NCBI RefSeq assembly: GCF_004000865.1
Contig: NZ_BIMB01000019.1
Coordinates: 1-64,000 of the forward strand
Source: Paenibacillus elgii NBRC 100335
GTDB lineage: Bacteria > Bacillota > Bacilli > Paenibacillales > NBRC-103111
DNA length: 64,000 nt
Direction: 5' to 3'
Both the position numbers and the translations under genes were made by a program. Every line of letters begins with the position of its first letter. Within the stretch, counting starts at the first letter, position 1. Under the pieces are notes generated by a model that was not told the DNA's origin, searched no databases, and saw nothing but the letters and a program-made list of their open reading frames with translations. Below are positions 1 to 8,562 of the stretch, piece by piece.

Positions 1-1
1 T

Positions 2-553
2 CAAGGCGACCAAGGACCGCAAGGAGCTACTGGCGCTACGGGTACTCAAGGACCTCAGGGTGACCAAGGGCCTCAAGGGGCTACTGGCGCTACGGGTGCT
101 CAAGGGCCTCAAGGCGATCAAGGACCTCAAGGTGCGACTGGTGCGACTGGTGCTACGGGTACTCAAGGACCTCAGGGTGACCAAGGGCCTCAAGGAGCGA
201 CTGGCGCTACCGGTGCTCAAGGACCTCAAGGCGACCAAGGGCCGCAAGGGGCTACCGGCGCTACTGGTGCTCAAGGGCCGCAAGGTGTAACTGGTGCTAC
301 CGGTGCTACTGGTGCTCAAGGACCTCAAGGTGTTACCGGCGCTACCGGCGCTACCGGCGCTCAAGGACCTCAGGGCGACCAAGGACCGCAAGGGGCTACC
401 GGCGCTACCGGAGTTCAAGGGCCTCAAGGCGACCAAGGACCGCAAGGGGCTACCGGCGCTACCGGAGTTCAAGGGCCTCAGGGCGACCAAGGACCGCAAG
501 GGGCTACCGGCGCTACCGGAGTTCAAGGGCCTCAGGGACCTCAAGGACCTTAA
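2..553 (+). CDS. Collagen-like Gly-X-Y repeat protein, 3' part
   Basis: The 5' end lies outside the window. Read from base 2, every third residue is glycine, with triplets GPQ, GDQ, GAT, GTQ, GAQ and GVQ, up to a TAA at 551-553. Glutamine and threonine are the main side chains. Such repeats fold as collagen triple helices in exosporium or surface proteins of bacilli, and the Thr of GAT-type triplets is a common O-glycosylation site. No C-terminal globular trimerisation domain (as in BclA) follows the repeat. After the stop the same frame still reads as collagen-like sequence with further TAA codons at 560 and 581, which suggests a decayed 3' end. The neighbouring rhamnose genes fit a spore-surface glycoprotein. 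Identity as a repeat protein is clear; location and function are inferred. Confidence 0.85.
   Translation, partial: QGDQGPQGATGATGTQGPQGDQGPQGATGATGAQGPQGDQGPQGATGATGATGTQGPQGDQGPQGATGATGAQGPQGDQGPQGATGATGAQGPQGVTGATGATGAQGPQGVTGATGATGAQGPQGDQGPQGATGATGVQGPQGDQGPQGATGATGVQGPQGDQGPQGATGATGVQGPQGPQGP
361..535 (+). repeat. 54-nt tandem repeats in the collagen-like gene
   Basis: Three almost identical 54-nt copies (18 residues, ending in GVQ) follow one another, with the GTTCAA of successive units at 413, 467 and 521. Upstream copies are more diverged and end in GAQ or GTQ. The length suggests copy-number change by slippage or unequal recombination. Confidence 0.85.
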
Positions 554-651
554 AGACCTTAAGGACCTCAAGGGCTGCTTTAAGGCGAAACTGGCGTACC
601 CGGGCCGTAATGATCTTTATTTACAACAGATCGGTTCCACCAATATAAATG

Positions 652-686
652 GCTGTCGAGGGCTTCTCTCGGCAGCTTCTTTTTTC
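652..686 (+). terminator. Rho-independent terminator after the collagen-like gene
   Basis: A 9-bp stem (652-660 with 668-676, one G-T wobble) with a 7-nt loop is followed by a T-rich run at 677-685. It lies about 100 nt after the first in-frame stop of the collagen-like gene. Confidence 0.8.
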
Positions 687-1260
687 GTTTCGGAAAAGAG
701 AATTTACCTTTGCATGATTGTAAAAAAATGAATCGCGAATTTTTGCAAGATGCCTGGATGCAGCAAATCCATCTAATTCGGAGACAAAAAGCACGACCAT
801 TCTGGCACCAACGTATTTCTGTTGGCGAACCATGCTTCAAGTTTGCACAGACAAACGATTAAAGAATTGGTAGAACAACGTCCCCCCGTTGCCGCTGAGC
901 TTGTCCTTTGTGCATTTCACAATGACCATAAGCGGTTATTTGGCCGTGAAGCCTCTGTCCGGCTTCAATCCATCACGAAGTATTTGTCGGCCCCTATCCA
1001 AGCTCCTCCGGCGGCTTCTTCGCTAAAAACGACCGTTTCGAACAGCTTTATCCGGGAACCGTCCCATGCAGAAGATCGGTTGCATGCTCCCGCATCCCAT
1101 GAGCAGTAACGTTCGCCCGGCGGCAGACAATCTCAAGCGCAATTCTTGAGCGAATAAATCGTCTTCAACGGTTAGCGGTCTTAACTTTTGTCGCTAAGAC
1201 CGCTCGATGCGCCGTCGTAGAAAGTAAAATTCTGCACATCCCCCCGCCCGATCGGCAGCA
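687..1260. other. Intergenic stretch without a recognised gene
   Basis: Open frames exist on both strands (the longest on the plus strand is 822-1109, 95 codons), but none has a clear ribosome site, a recognisable domain or convincing composition. The stretch may hold decayed sequence, since the adjacent rhamnose operon is also eroding. A hairpin at 1174-1204 is listed separately. Confidence 0.5.
1174..1204. repeat. Perfect 10-bp inverted repeat
   Basis: AGCGGTCTTA (1174-1183) and TAAGACCGCT (1195-1204) are perfect reverse complements around an 11-nt loop. No T-run follows on either strand, so it is not a typical terminator. It lies just beyond the rmlD remnant. Confidence 0.6.
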
Positions 1261-1261
1261 A

Positions 1262-1504
1262 CCCATTTTTTGGGTGTTTGCAAACATTTCTACATCGGAA
1301 GGGCAAAGACACGCTCGGTCCTTTTCGATCCTGATTCGTACGGAGCTGAGATTGGGCTGGCTGATCCTACCGTGCCCGACACCGCCTGCATGCTCGTCAC
1401 ATTCAACTGGGAACGGTCAATGCGGCGATGTCATGTTTCGAACCAAGTACGCGCACCAGATCTTTGCCATGCTTTCCTCCGCTCCGATAATGACGATTTC
1501 TCAC
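1262..1504 (-). pseudogene. rmlD: Remnant of dTDP-4-dehydrorhamnose reductase
   Basis: A GTG at 1504 overlaps the end of the rmlB remnant as GTGA. Reading on the minus strand and changing frame gives pieces typical of an RmlD N-terminus: GKHGKDLVRVLG, then KHDIAALT, then (after a frameshift) SQLNVTSMQAVSG. Beyond that the similarity fades and stops appear, so only the first quarter of a roughly 280-residue enzyme is visible. Intact RmlD reduces dTDP-4-dehydro-L-rhamnose in the last step of dTDP-L-rhamnose synthesis. The order rmlA-rmlB-rmlD matches B. subtilis spsI-spsJ-spsK. Assignment rests on short motifs and the operon position. Confidence 0.6.
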
Positions 1505-2021
1505 CCAAAGTGCCCTTCACCAGCCTGACCGGTTTGAAGGTGAGTCCCATCCAGTATGCTTTGCCACCATGCCGCGTGACTCATGTACCACTGAACGGTT
1601 TGCACAATGCCGTGTTCGAACCGGTATGGCAGATTCCACCCGAGCCGCGATCAGATTTACCCGAGTCGATCGCATAACGCCGTGCCGCTTCCAGCAGTAC
1701 TTGCGTTCCGGGAATATTTGTTCTAACTAAGCTTTGCGGGTCTGAAATGCTGCGGTCGCCGTGGGATTCGGGTGCAAAATGCACGACTGGATCGATCTGC
1801 GCTTCCGCCATCACCTCGGCGACAAAGTTCGCATCGGCAATATCGCCGCAAACGAAGCAATAATGCTGCCTCTCTTCCAAATCGGCCAGATTGCGCAAAT
1901 TGCCCGCATAGGTCAGCAGATCGAGATTGACGACGATACCCGCAAGATGACGCTACCGCTAGTAATGAACGAAATTGCTGCCAACGAACCCCATCCCGCA
2001 AGTTACAAGGACCCGCTTCAT
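1501..2021 (-). pseudogene. rmlB: dTDP-glucose 4,6-dehydratase, internally deleted and frameshifted
   Basis: The ATG at 2021 overlaps the rmlA stop (ATGA), as in a translationally coupled operon. The product would start MKRVLVTCGMGFVGSNFVHY, a dehydratase Rossmann start (usually TGGxGFIGSN), but TAG codons follow at 1961-1959 and 1955-1953. The same frame resumes with NLDLLTYAGNLRNLADLE and HFAPESHGDRSISDP (family HFAAESHVDRSI). After LLEAARRYA it jumps to the family's C-terminal RRYAIDSGK motif, so most of the middle, including the catalytic YxxxK region, is missing. A frameshift near 1655 then moves the C-terminus (RFEHGIVQTVQWYMSH) to another frame. About 520 bp remain of an expected gene of about 1 kb. 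Confidence 0.85.
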
Positions 2022-2740
2022 GGCGTAGCCTCTCCTGCCATTCTTTGGGCGGCCTCCCTGAACGAAAGGTGGGTTCCCGCATCAATCCACCATCCGTTCA
2101 GAATGCCGTAGGAGAGCATGCCGCGGGCCGCATACTTATTGTTCACTTCGGTAATTTCCATCTCGCCTCTTGCGGAAGGCCGGATCGTTCGTATGATGTC
2201 GAACACCCCGGCGTCATACATATAGATGCCGGTCACACAGAAGGACGATTTTGGCAATTCCGGCTTCTCCTCAATCCGCACAATGCGCGAGTCATCCATG
2301 ACCGGCACTCCGTACCTTCGGGGATCTTCAACTTCTTTTAAGAACACGCGGGCTTGCTCCGGCTGTTCCCTGAAACGGGCGAATTCCTCCGTCAGCGAGT
2401 CTTCGAACAAGTTGTCGCCGAGAAGCACGACGAATTTTTCCCCGGGATTCACGAAGTCCTCCGCTAAGGAAAGAGCCTGAGCGATGCCTCCCGGTTCTTC
2501 CTGCACTTTAAACGACATACGGACGTTCCACTCCTGCCCGCTACCGATATAGTCAATAAACAATCCGCCGGAATGTTTTCCTGTAACGAGCAAAATATCG
2601 CATATTCCCGCCTCAGCCATTTTGGAAATCGCATAATGAATCATCGGGTAAGGACCGACGGGTAATAGATGCTTATTAAGAAACCGGGTCATCGGCTTTA
2701 GTCGAGTACCTGATCCTCCGGCAAGAATAACTCCTTTCAT
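2018..2740 (-). CDS. rmlA: Glucose-1-phosphate thymidylyltransferase, short RmlA/SpsI type
   Basis: 240 residues. It forms dTDP-glucose from dTTP and glucose 1-phosphate, the first step to dTDP-rhamnose. The N-terminus MKGVILAGGSGTRLKPMT with NKHLLPVGPYPMIHY carries the nucleotide-binding loop and catalytic basic residues of the family. LLGDNLFEDSL holds the metal-binding Asp and EEKPELPKS follows; length and motifs match B. subtilis SpsI. The start at 2740 was chosen over the longer frame (2893) because AAGGAG lies 10 nt upstream and homologues begin at MKGVILAGG. It looks intact, yet the next two genes of the pathway are broken, so it may be orphaned or may feed another dTDP-sugar pathway. 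Confidence 0.9.
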   Translation of the reverse strand: MKGVILAGGSGTRLKPMTRFLNKHLLPVGPYPMIHYAISKMAEAGICDILLVTGKHSGGLFIDYIGSGQEWNVRMSFKVQEEPGGIAQALSLAEDFVNPGEKFVVLLGDNLFEDSLTEEFARFREQPEQARVFLKEVEDPRRYGVPVMDDSRIVRIEEKPELPKSSFCVTGIYMYDAGVFDIIRTIRPSARGEMEITEVNNKYAARGMLSYGILNGWWIDAGTHLSFREAAQRMAGEATP

Positions 2741-2950
2741 CAAGCAGCCGCTCCTTTCTGCACAATGGTTGGCATATTTTTTGCCATATTTAAATGATAT
2801 GTTTTCCATTGGCAGAAGCTCGTGACGATTATCGCATAAGGCGAAAAAATTGGCTCTAGTCCTTGTTGGTGCGGCAACAGGAGCACTTCGCATACCGGGT
2901 TATCGGTTCAGTCGGGGTCGTTATCTACTCCTCAACTTGCATCCCCTTCT

Positions 2951-5344
2951 CTAGCGCGGACGGAGGACAAGCTTCGCTTTCGTATGGGCCGCAACATCTG
3001 CCTCATCGAAATACATCGTTTTGTAACGCCCTGTGAGCCACATCGGAGTTTGATCCGAATAATGCGCACTTCCTAGCTGACCGGAGGCCCCCATGATCAT
3101 GATCTCCTCCGACGCTTTTAAGTTGGAGAGGTCGGCCGTAAAGCGCCACGGGGCCCCGACAACGATCTTGTAGGGCCATTGCTTTCGCGAATAAGAGGCG
3201 GCGCCAACGGTAACGCTGCTTCCGCCGTACGGGTACGGACCGTCGTTAAACATCAGATTAAGCGGTTTTATAGCACCGAGCGGATGCTCCAACGTCAGCT
3301 TATGATTCGCCCCCCACAACCATTTTTCCTGTTTGTCGCCAAGCTGCTGCTCCAAAAGGCGCAGAGCCTCCTCGAAGCCTTCAAGGAGCGCTTGCTCAAC
3401 TGTGCTCCCGGTGCCTTCCAGCCATTTCTTGTTTTTGCCCGCAAATAGTTCGTTTACCGCGTTAACGGTCAATCCGGTTTTCTGGAAATCTGAATAGAGC
3501 GCCAGTCCAAGCTGGGGCTCGAACAGCTTCTGCATCGTCTTGTCCAGCGTAATGTGGAAGATGGACGGGCCAACCAGATCGGGGGCGTCGACCGGGTCCC
3601 GCATCCATTCCTCCAGTGTACGCAGCGCCTGCTGCTGGGGCGCATTCCATGAGCCCCGCTTCAAAATGGGCAGCCAAATATCCCGATACTGGGCCGCCTG
3701 CAGGTTTTTCCAGTCTCCCTGAATGCGTTGCATATCTTGCAGCGTCAAGCGCGCTTTCTCCCGCAGCATCTCGTGAATCCGGTCGGCGCGGTACGATTCC
3801 GACCAGTTGTTCGTAATAAAATACTGGTACTTGTCATCGACGATACGGTTGTTGGCGGTGGCGATATAGCCTTCTGGAGGGTTCCAGGCATGCGGCAGCT
3901 CTTCCCATGGTATATACGACTTCCACTCGTACTCGCTGGTCCAGCCGGGCACCGGCTGCATGCCGTCCCCCTTGGCACGGATCGGAATCCGGCCGTTAGC
4001 CCGCCAGCCAATGTTCCCCTGATCGTCCGCATACACAATGTTCTGGGCAGGCGCAGCAAAAAGACGCATCGCTTGTTCAAACTCGTCGCGGTTTTTGGCT
4101 TTGTTCATCGTCAGCCAAGCGGTAATTTCGTTGCCGTATCCGGTGTCATAGGCGGTCCATCGGAGAGCCAGAGGATGGCCGAATTGTTCCGACAAACCGA
4201 TTTCCTTGACGATGTCCGTAATGATGGGCCCGTGCCGGGTGATGACCGTTTCGCCCCGAACGGGTTCTGCCCTTCCCTTAACGCGAAACGTTTCTTCAAT
4301 CACGACGGCGTCCTCGTAGCGGCCCGCATATTCGAACTGGTGTGGATTGTTGGGATTCGGCTTCTCCATATACAGGTCCTGCACGTCGGGGTTCAAGTTG
4401 GTAAAGCCCCAGGCGATATGTTCGTTATGCCCGGCTACGACACCCGGAAGCCCCGGGAACACTACACCGGTTACGTTGTACTGTCCGGAGACGCTCAGGT
4501 GATTTTGGTAGAAAATCGAAGGCGCACCCAGCTGCAGATGCATATCGTTGGCAAGCAGCGGCTTGCCGGTTACGCTCTTGCTTCCAGCGACTACCCAGTT
4601 GTTGCTGCCGATCCCCTCGCCGGGAATGCCGTATCGGCGCGATGCGTCAATCAGGTCGACAAGCTTCCGCGCGTCCCCGTCCTTCAGTGAGACCGCCCCT
4701 CCTTCAATCGGCCTGATCTCCGAGATGAGCGACTGCGTCTTATCGAAACCGAGCTTCTTCAAGGACGAACTTACGAACAGCTCCGTGACGGCGTTATCGC
4801 CCAGATACCATGCCATGTTCTTGCCGATGGCGATCGAATCGCTGATCTGCCATGGCTCGAAAGCAGCGCCGGTCAGCGTATACTCGATCGGCAGTGAGCC
4901 CGTTTCCTTAAAGGCGTTGACGCCGTCCGCATAGGCCTGCAGCGCTTCCTTGGTCCGTTCGTCCAGCTTCGGAATCAGTTCGTCTGCCATTCGTCTGAAC
5001 CCGATCGTACGGTTAAATCGATCCTGCGGCAGCAAAGCTTCGCCGAACACTTCAGCCAGCGTTCCGCTGACGGAACGACGCGCCAGCTCCATCTGCCAGA
5101 GGCGGTCTTGCGCATGGACATACCCTTGCGCAAACATTAAATCACGCTCGTTCGAAGCGTAAATGTGCGGAATCCCATAATCGTCCCGCACGACGGACAC
5201 CGGCTTGGATACGCCCAAAATCAGTTCGCCGTCGGTCTTTGCAAGCGCGTTGCGGACAAACCAATAGCTGCCTCCGCTTGCGACGACCCCTAACGCTAAT
5301 ACACCGGATAAAGAGAACAGCAGTATTTTTTTGGCTTTGGACAA
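2951..5344 (-). CDS. Penicillin acylase family N-terminal nucleophile hydrolase
   Basis: 797 residues. An N-terminal hydrophobic helix (about residues 7-31) would export or anchor the protein. The alpha-chain motif DYGIPHIYASNERDLMFAQGYVHAQDRLWQME is typical of penicillin G acylases and acyl-homoserine-lactone acylases. The beta chain would start at the Ser of SNNWVVAGSKS, released by autocleavage after Gly. Members hydrolyse amide bonds of acylated compounds; the substrate cannot be told from sequence. The start is TTG, preceded by AAGGGGGG at a normal distance; no ATG fits. It is a single gene, ending about 200 bp before rmlA on the same strand. Confidence 0.9.
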   Translation of the reverse strand: MSKAKKILLFSLSGVLALGVVASGGSYWFVRNALAKTDGELILGVSKPVSVVRDDYGIPHIYASNERDLMFAQGYVHAQDRLWQMELARRSVSGTLAEVFGEALLPQDRFNRTIGFRRMADELIPKLDERTKEALQAYADGVNAFKETGSLPIEYTLTGAAFEPWQISDSIAIGKNMAWYLGDNAVTELFVSSSLKKLGFDKTQSLISEIRPIEGGAVSLKDGDARKLVDLIDASRRYGIPGEGIGSNNWVVAGSKSVTGKPLLANDMHLQLGAPSIFYQNHLSVSGQYNVTGVVFPGLPGVVAGHNEHIAWGFTNLNPDVQDLYMEKPNPNNPHQFEYAGRYEDAVVIEETFRVKGRAEPVRGETVITRHGPIITDIVKEIGLSEQFGHPLALRWTAYDTGYGNEITAWLTMNKAKNRDEFEQAMRLFAAPAQNIVYADDQGNIGWRANGRIPIRAKGDGMQPVPGWTSEYEWKSYIPWEELPHAWNPPEGYIATANNRIVDDKYQYFITNNWSESYRADRIHEMLREKARLTLQDMQRIQGDWKNLQAAQYRDIWLPILKRGSWNAPQQQALRTLEEWMRDPVDAPDLVGPSIFHITLDKTMQKLFEPQLGLALYSDFQKTGLTVNAVNELFAGKNKKWLEGTGSTVEQALLEGFEEALRLLEQQLGDKQEKWLWGANHKLTLEHPLGAIKPLNLMFNDGPYPYGGSSVTVGAASYSRKQWPYKIVVGAPWRFTADLSNLKASEEIMIMGASGQLGSAHYSDQTPMWLTGRYKTMYFDEADVAAHTKAKLVLRPR

Positions 5345-5537
5345 ATGAACCCCCCCTTTTAATGATGAATGATCAGTCCTCCAACAAGGCCGCTACATTT
5401 CTATATATTCCCATATGGAATTTATTTTCCTGTTTTTTTTCCATCCCTTGACTAGCGGAAACCGAACTTACATAATTTGCCAAACAACGGAGTGCTTGTC
5501 GCCTTCGTATCGAGCGAAGTACGCGCGGCACAACGCA

Positions 5538-5582
5538 AAGACCCGGGACCTTTCGCACTGACGGAAAGGGCCCGGGTCTTTT
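5538..5582 (-). terminator. Strong hairpin terminator after the DinB gene
   Basis: A long GC-rich stem, AAGACCCGGG (from 5538) pairing with CCCGGGTCTT (to 5580) and extended by CCTTTC/GAAAGG, lies just beyond the DinB-like gene. Short T-runs occur on both sides, so it may work in both directions. Confidence 0.75.
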
Positions 5583-5624
5583 GAACGTGATGTCGAGAAT
5601 GGCTGAGATGCGGAAGTTTCTTTG

Positions 5625-6116
5625 CTAGTCGAAATGGCGCCGCGCAGGCCATGAGCCTTGCAGCTTGCGGATCTGCACGATCTGCCCAATATGATATGCG
5701 TCGTGTACGACCAGGCTCGTAACGGAAAGCGTTACCGTGGTTTTCGGGAGCGGCCGTTCCAAGTCATCTTCCCTTAACTCCGCAAGCGCAGCCCGAACGG
5801 CCTTATGTACATGTTCCAATCGGTCGGCCTCTTCTTCCCAGGTCGTTTCCCTCTCCCCATATGCGGCAAACGTATCGTCGTTCGTCAACCCGTTGGGATA
5901 TTGCGGATCTTCGCCCGACAGCCGTTTTAGCATACGCTCCTTATAGAACGTCAAATGCCGGACGGTTTCGCGGATCGTATTGGCAGCGGCTCCCTCCGGC
6001 CGCCAGTCGGCTTCGGCCGCCGTTAGACCCTTCAACGCCTCGTGCAGCGGCGGAAACCAATCTTCCTTGTCGTAACAAATATCCCATTCGTGCAAGAGCA
6101 GCTCCTTCTTGTTCAT
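5625..6116 (-). CDS. DinB family protein (putative metal-dependent hydrolase fold)
   Basis: 163 residues. The four-helix DinB/YfiT-like fold is indicated by the central VRHLTFYKERML helix and the C-terminal HDAYHIGQIVQIRKLQG helix, which carry the three histidines that normally bind a divalent metal. B. subtilis DinB is damage inducible, but most members are thiol transferases or have no known role. GGAGGAG precedes the ATG. It is a single gene divergent from the CGNR regulator. A second DinB-like protein lies at 62380-62895. Confidence 0.85.
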   Translation of the reverse strand: MNKKELLLHEWDICYDKEDWFPPLHEALKGLTAAEADWRPEGAAANTIRETVRHLTFYKERMLKRLSGEDPQYPNGLTNDDTFAAYGERETTWEEEADRLEHVHKAVRAALAELREDDLERPLPKTTVTLSVTSLVVHDAYHIGQIVQIRKLQGSWPARRHFD

Positions 6117-6270
6117 GCCGTCTTCTCCTCCCGTTTCATCATTTGTAACTATCTAATCTAATTTTGATGGTTACATCCATAATATACCACAAGCAAAGCT
6201 GATTGTATAGAAGCTGGCGCAGGCCAATATTTCCATGCTACAATAAGGGACAAAAAAAGCTGGGATCACA

Positions 6271-6816
6271 ATGATATGGGATGATTTTCTCAATAGCATG
6301 TGGCGGGATTGGCGCGGAAGCGGCAGAAGCGAGGATCGGCTGGAGAGCCCCGAATGGATCGGGCAATGGCTGTCCGAGCACCGGCTTACCGCCCCTCACC
6401 TGCCTTCGCCTCAAGAAATGGTTGAATTGAAAAAGCTGCGGGACCTGCTGCTTCGCATCGTTCAAGCCTTCGCTGCAGGCTCGCAGCCCGACCCGGAAGA
6501 TCTCGGAGAATTAAACCGGGTTATGGCCGACGGGCCGGTCGTTCGTCAGATCGTCCAGACAGATCAGCGCTATCGTTTGGACTGCATTCCGACTTTGCTC
6601 GGCTGGACGCAGATTGGAGCCGAAATCGCCGCTTCGTTCGCGCAAACTTTGGCCGACAAAGATCCTGCCCGAATGCGCATTTGCAGCAACCCTGACTGCT
6701 TGTGGGTTTACTACGACGATACCCGCAACCGGTCCAAGCGGTACTGCGACGACAAACTATGCGGCAATCTTATGAAGGTGCGCCGTTTTCGTGCACGCCA
6801 AAAAGCCGGGGATTAA
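6271..6816 (+). CDS. CGNR zinc-finger protein (ABATE domain)
   Basis: 181 residues. The N-terminal about 130 residues match the ABATE region usually found before a CGNR finger. The C-terminus has CSNPDCLWVYYDDTRNRSKRYC followed by CGNLMKVRRFRARQK, with four cysteines able to bind zinc and a basic tail suited to DNA. Family members are thought to be stress-linked transcription regulators. The ribosome site is weak. The stop codon lies inside the stem of the shared terminator at 6804-6846. Confidence 0.85.
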   Translation: MIWDDFLNSMWRDWRGSGRSEDRLESPEWIGQWLSEHRLTAPHLPSPQEMVELKKLRDLLLRIVQAFAAGSQPDPEDLGELNRVMADGPVVRQIVQTDQRYRLDCIPTLLGWTQIGAEIAASFAQTLADKDPARMRICSNPDCLWVYYDDTRNRSKRYCDDKLCGNLMKVRRFRARQKAGD

Positions 6817-6846
6817 ATGTCCGTTACGGACGCTTAATTCCCGGCT
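6804..6846. terminator. Bidirectional terminator between convergent CGNR and amidase genes
   Basis: AGCCGGG (6804-6810) pairs with CCCGGCT (6840-6846), extended inward by ATTAA/TTAAT and GTCCG/CGGAC around a small loop. A T-rich stretch follows on the plus strand and TTTTT on the minus strand. The stem includes the TAA stop of the CGNR gene. Confidence 0.85.
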
Positions 6847-6892
6847 CTTCTTTCCTCTTTCCAATCCGTACCCATCGTATGCGGTTATTGCC

Positions 6893-8368
6893 TTACTTCG
6901 TCCACGTCGGCTTTCGCCGCTGCGGTCCGAGCTGCTCGAACGCATAGGCAAGCCGGATCAGCACGGGCTCACTGTACGCCTGCCCCGTAAACGTGACCGC
7001 AAGCGGCCGGCCATCTGCGGTAAAGCCGCCGGGAACGGCGATCGAGGGATAGCCTGCCGCGGCGGCAATTCCGGCCCCGGACGCCCCGGGGAACAGCAAA
7101 GCATCCAGCCTGTGCCGGGCCATCGCCGCATCGATGCCTTCGGCCCGGGACAGCCGTAAATCTTTCAGCCTGTCCTCTACATATTCCGCCTCGGTGAGCG
7201 TTCCCGACGTCTCTTCGGCGCGCATCAGAGTGATTTGGCCGTATTTTAGCGCCCGCTCAAAATGCTTCGCATTAAAAGCGATAACCTCGCGCAGCGAATG
7301 AACCGGCAGATGCGGCGCAAGCTTGCTTAAGTAGGCGTTCATGTCCGCTTTGAATTCATAGCGGAACACGCTGGAGTGGAACGAAGCGAACTCCTGCGCC
7401 GAAGGAATATCCGCCGGATCGACAACCTCTGCTCCGGCAAGCCGCAGAGCGGCGACGTGAGCGTCGAACGCCCGGCGCTCCTCCTCGCCCAGCTTGTCAT
7501 GGTAGACCGCCCGTGGGACCCCGATCCGGGCTCCTCGCAATCCGTCCTTGTCCAGGAACTTCCGGTAATCGGCGGGCACCCGGCCCTGCGACACGCGCGT
7601 GATCGGATCGGCGGAATCCGTTCCGGCCATCGCCCCGAGCAGCAGCGCTGCGTCGGCCACCGTTCGGGCGAGCGGTCCTGCCGTATCTTGACTATGGGCC
7701 AGCGGAATGATTCCGCTGCGGCTGATTAGCCCGACCGTCGGCTTGATGCCAACGACCGAGCTGGCCGCCGCCGGGCTCAGAATCGAGCCGGACGTTTCCG
7801 TCCCTACGGCCAGCGCACACAGGTTCGCCGCCACGGACACGCCGGACCCGGTGCTCGAACCGCCTGCGGCAAGCTTGGAACCGTACGCGTTCAGCACTTG
7901 GCCGCCGCGGGAGCTGTAGCCTCCCGGCATCCCTTGCGTCATGAAGTTCGCCCATTCCGTCATATTAGCTTTTCCCAGAATGACGGCGCCCGCCTCCCGC
8001 AGCCGCTTGACCAAGTAAGCGTCGCTTGCCGCGTAATGTCCCTCCAGCGCAAGGGAGCCCGCGCTCGTATGCATTTTATCGGCCGTGTCGATATTGTCCT
8101 TCAACAGCACCGGGATTCCGTGCAAGGGCCCTCTCGGACCTTGCGCCTGCCGTTCGGCGTCCAGCGCTTCGGCAATCGCAAGCGCATCCGGGTTAAGCTC
8201 CAGCACCGCATTCAGCGCAGGCCCCCGCTTGTCGTATGCCGCAACCCGCGCCATATACGCCCGGACCAGCTCCGCCGCGGTTCGCTCCCCGGATTCCATC
8301 GCCTGCTGCAGCTTGTCGACTGTCGCTTCCTCGATCCATTCCTCGACAGGATAAACGTGCTTCGCCAT
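6893..8368 (-). CDS. Amidase signature family hydrolase
   Basis: 491 residues. The Ser-cisSer-Lys triad is visible: Lys in [10 protein letters not shown], the glycine/serine-rich stretch [15 protein letters not shown] and the nucleophile region [10 protein letters not shown]. The domain covers nearly the whole protein, without a signal peptide, so it is cytoplasmic. It resembles the amidases annotated as GatA-like or AtzF-like, but no GatB or GatC gene is near, so tRNA amidation is unlikely. The substrate is unknown. GAGGGGG precedes the ATG. It converges with the CGNR gene. Confidence 0.9.
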   Translation of the reverse strand: MAKHVYPVEEWIEEATVDKLQQAMESGERTAAELVRAYMARVAAYDKRGPALNAVLELNPDALAIAEALDAERQAQGPRGPLHGIPVLLKDNIDTADKMHTSAGSLALEGHYAASDAYLVKRLREAGAVILGKANMTEWANFMTQGMPGGYSSRGGQVLNAYGSKLAAGGSSTGSGVSVAANLCALAVGTETSGSILSPAAASSVVGIKPTVGLISRSGIIPLAHSQDTAGPLARTVADAALLLGAMAGTDSADPITRVSQGRVPADYRKFLDKDGLRGARIGVPRAVYHDKLGEEERRAFDAHVAALRLAGAEVVDPADIPSAQEFASFHSSVFRYEFKADMNAYLSKLAPHLPVHSLREVIAFNAKHFERALKYGQITLMRAEETSGTLTEAEYVEDRLKDLRLSRAEGIDAAMARHRLDALLFPGASGAGIAAAAGYPSIAVPGGFTADGRPLAVTFTGQAYSEPVLIRLAYAFEQLGPQRRKPTWTK

Positions 8369-8482
8369 CGCACATGCCCCCTCTTCAACCTCTTATGGTA
8401 AAGGTATTCCTTTCCAAGTTCGAGAAAGCTGTGCCGAATTCCTTTTTTAACTTGTTTTTCCATCCTTCATTCGAACGTCAAG

Positions 8483-8511
8483 AAGCCTTACTCCATCAAG
8501 GAATAAGGCTT
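8483..8511. terminator. Hairpin after the SRAP gene, possible terminator
   Basis: AAGCCTTA (8483-8490) and TAAGGCTT (8504-8511) form a perfect 8-bp stem. The T-run on the minus strand is short. It lies between the end of the SRAP gene and the amidase start. Confidence 0.5.
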
Positions 8512-8562
8512 TACGGTTTATTCAGGTCGGCACGCCGTCACAGGCCGGACATTTCCTCGGTC

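Noticed and set aside
60-731. Long Lys/Leu-rich open frames in the collagen-like region
   Set aside because: They are the +1 frame of the Gly-X-Y repeat, kept open only by its periodicity; the glycine-in-every-third-position frame is the real one.
822-1109. 95-codon plus-strand open frame
   Set aside because: No ribosome site, recognisable domain or operon context; composition resembles noise in a decaying region.
3728-4690. 320-codon plus-strand frame inside the acylase gene
   Set aside because: It is antisense to a strongly supported family protein and has no family features.
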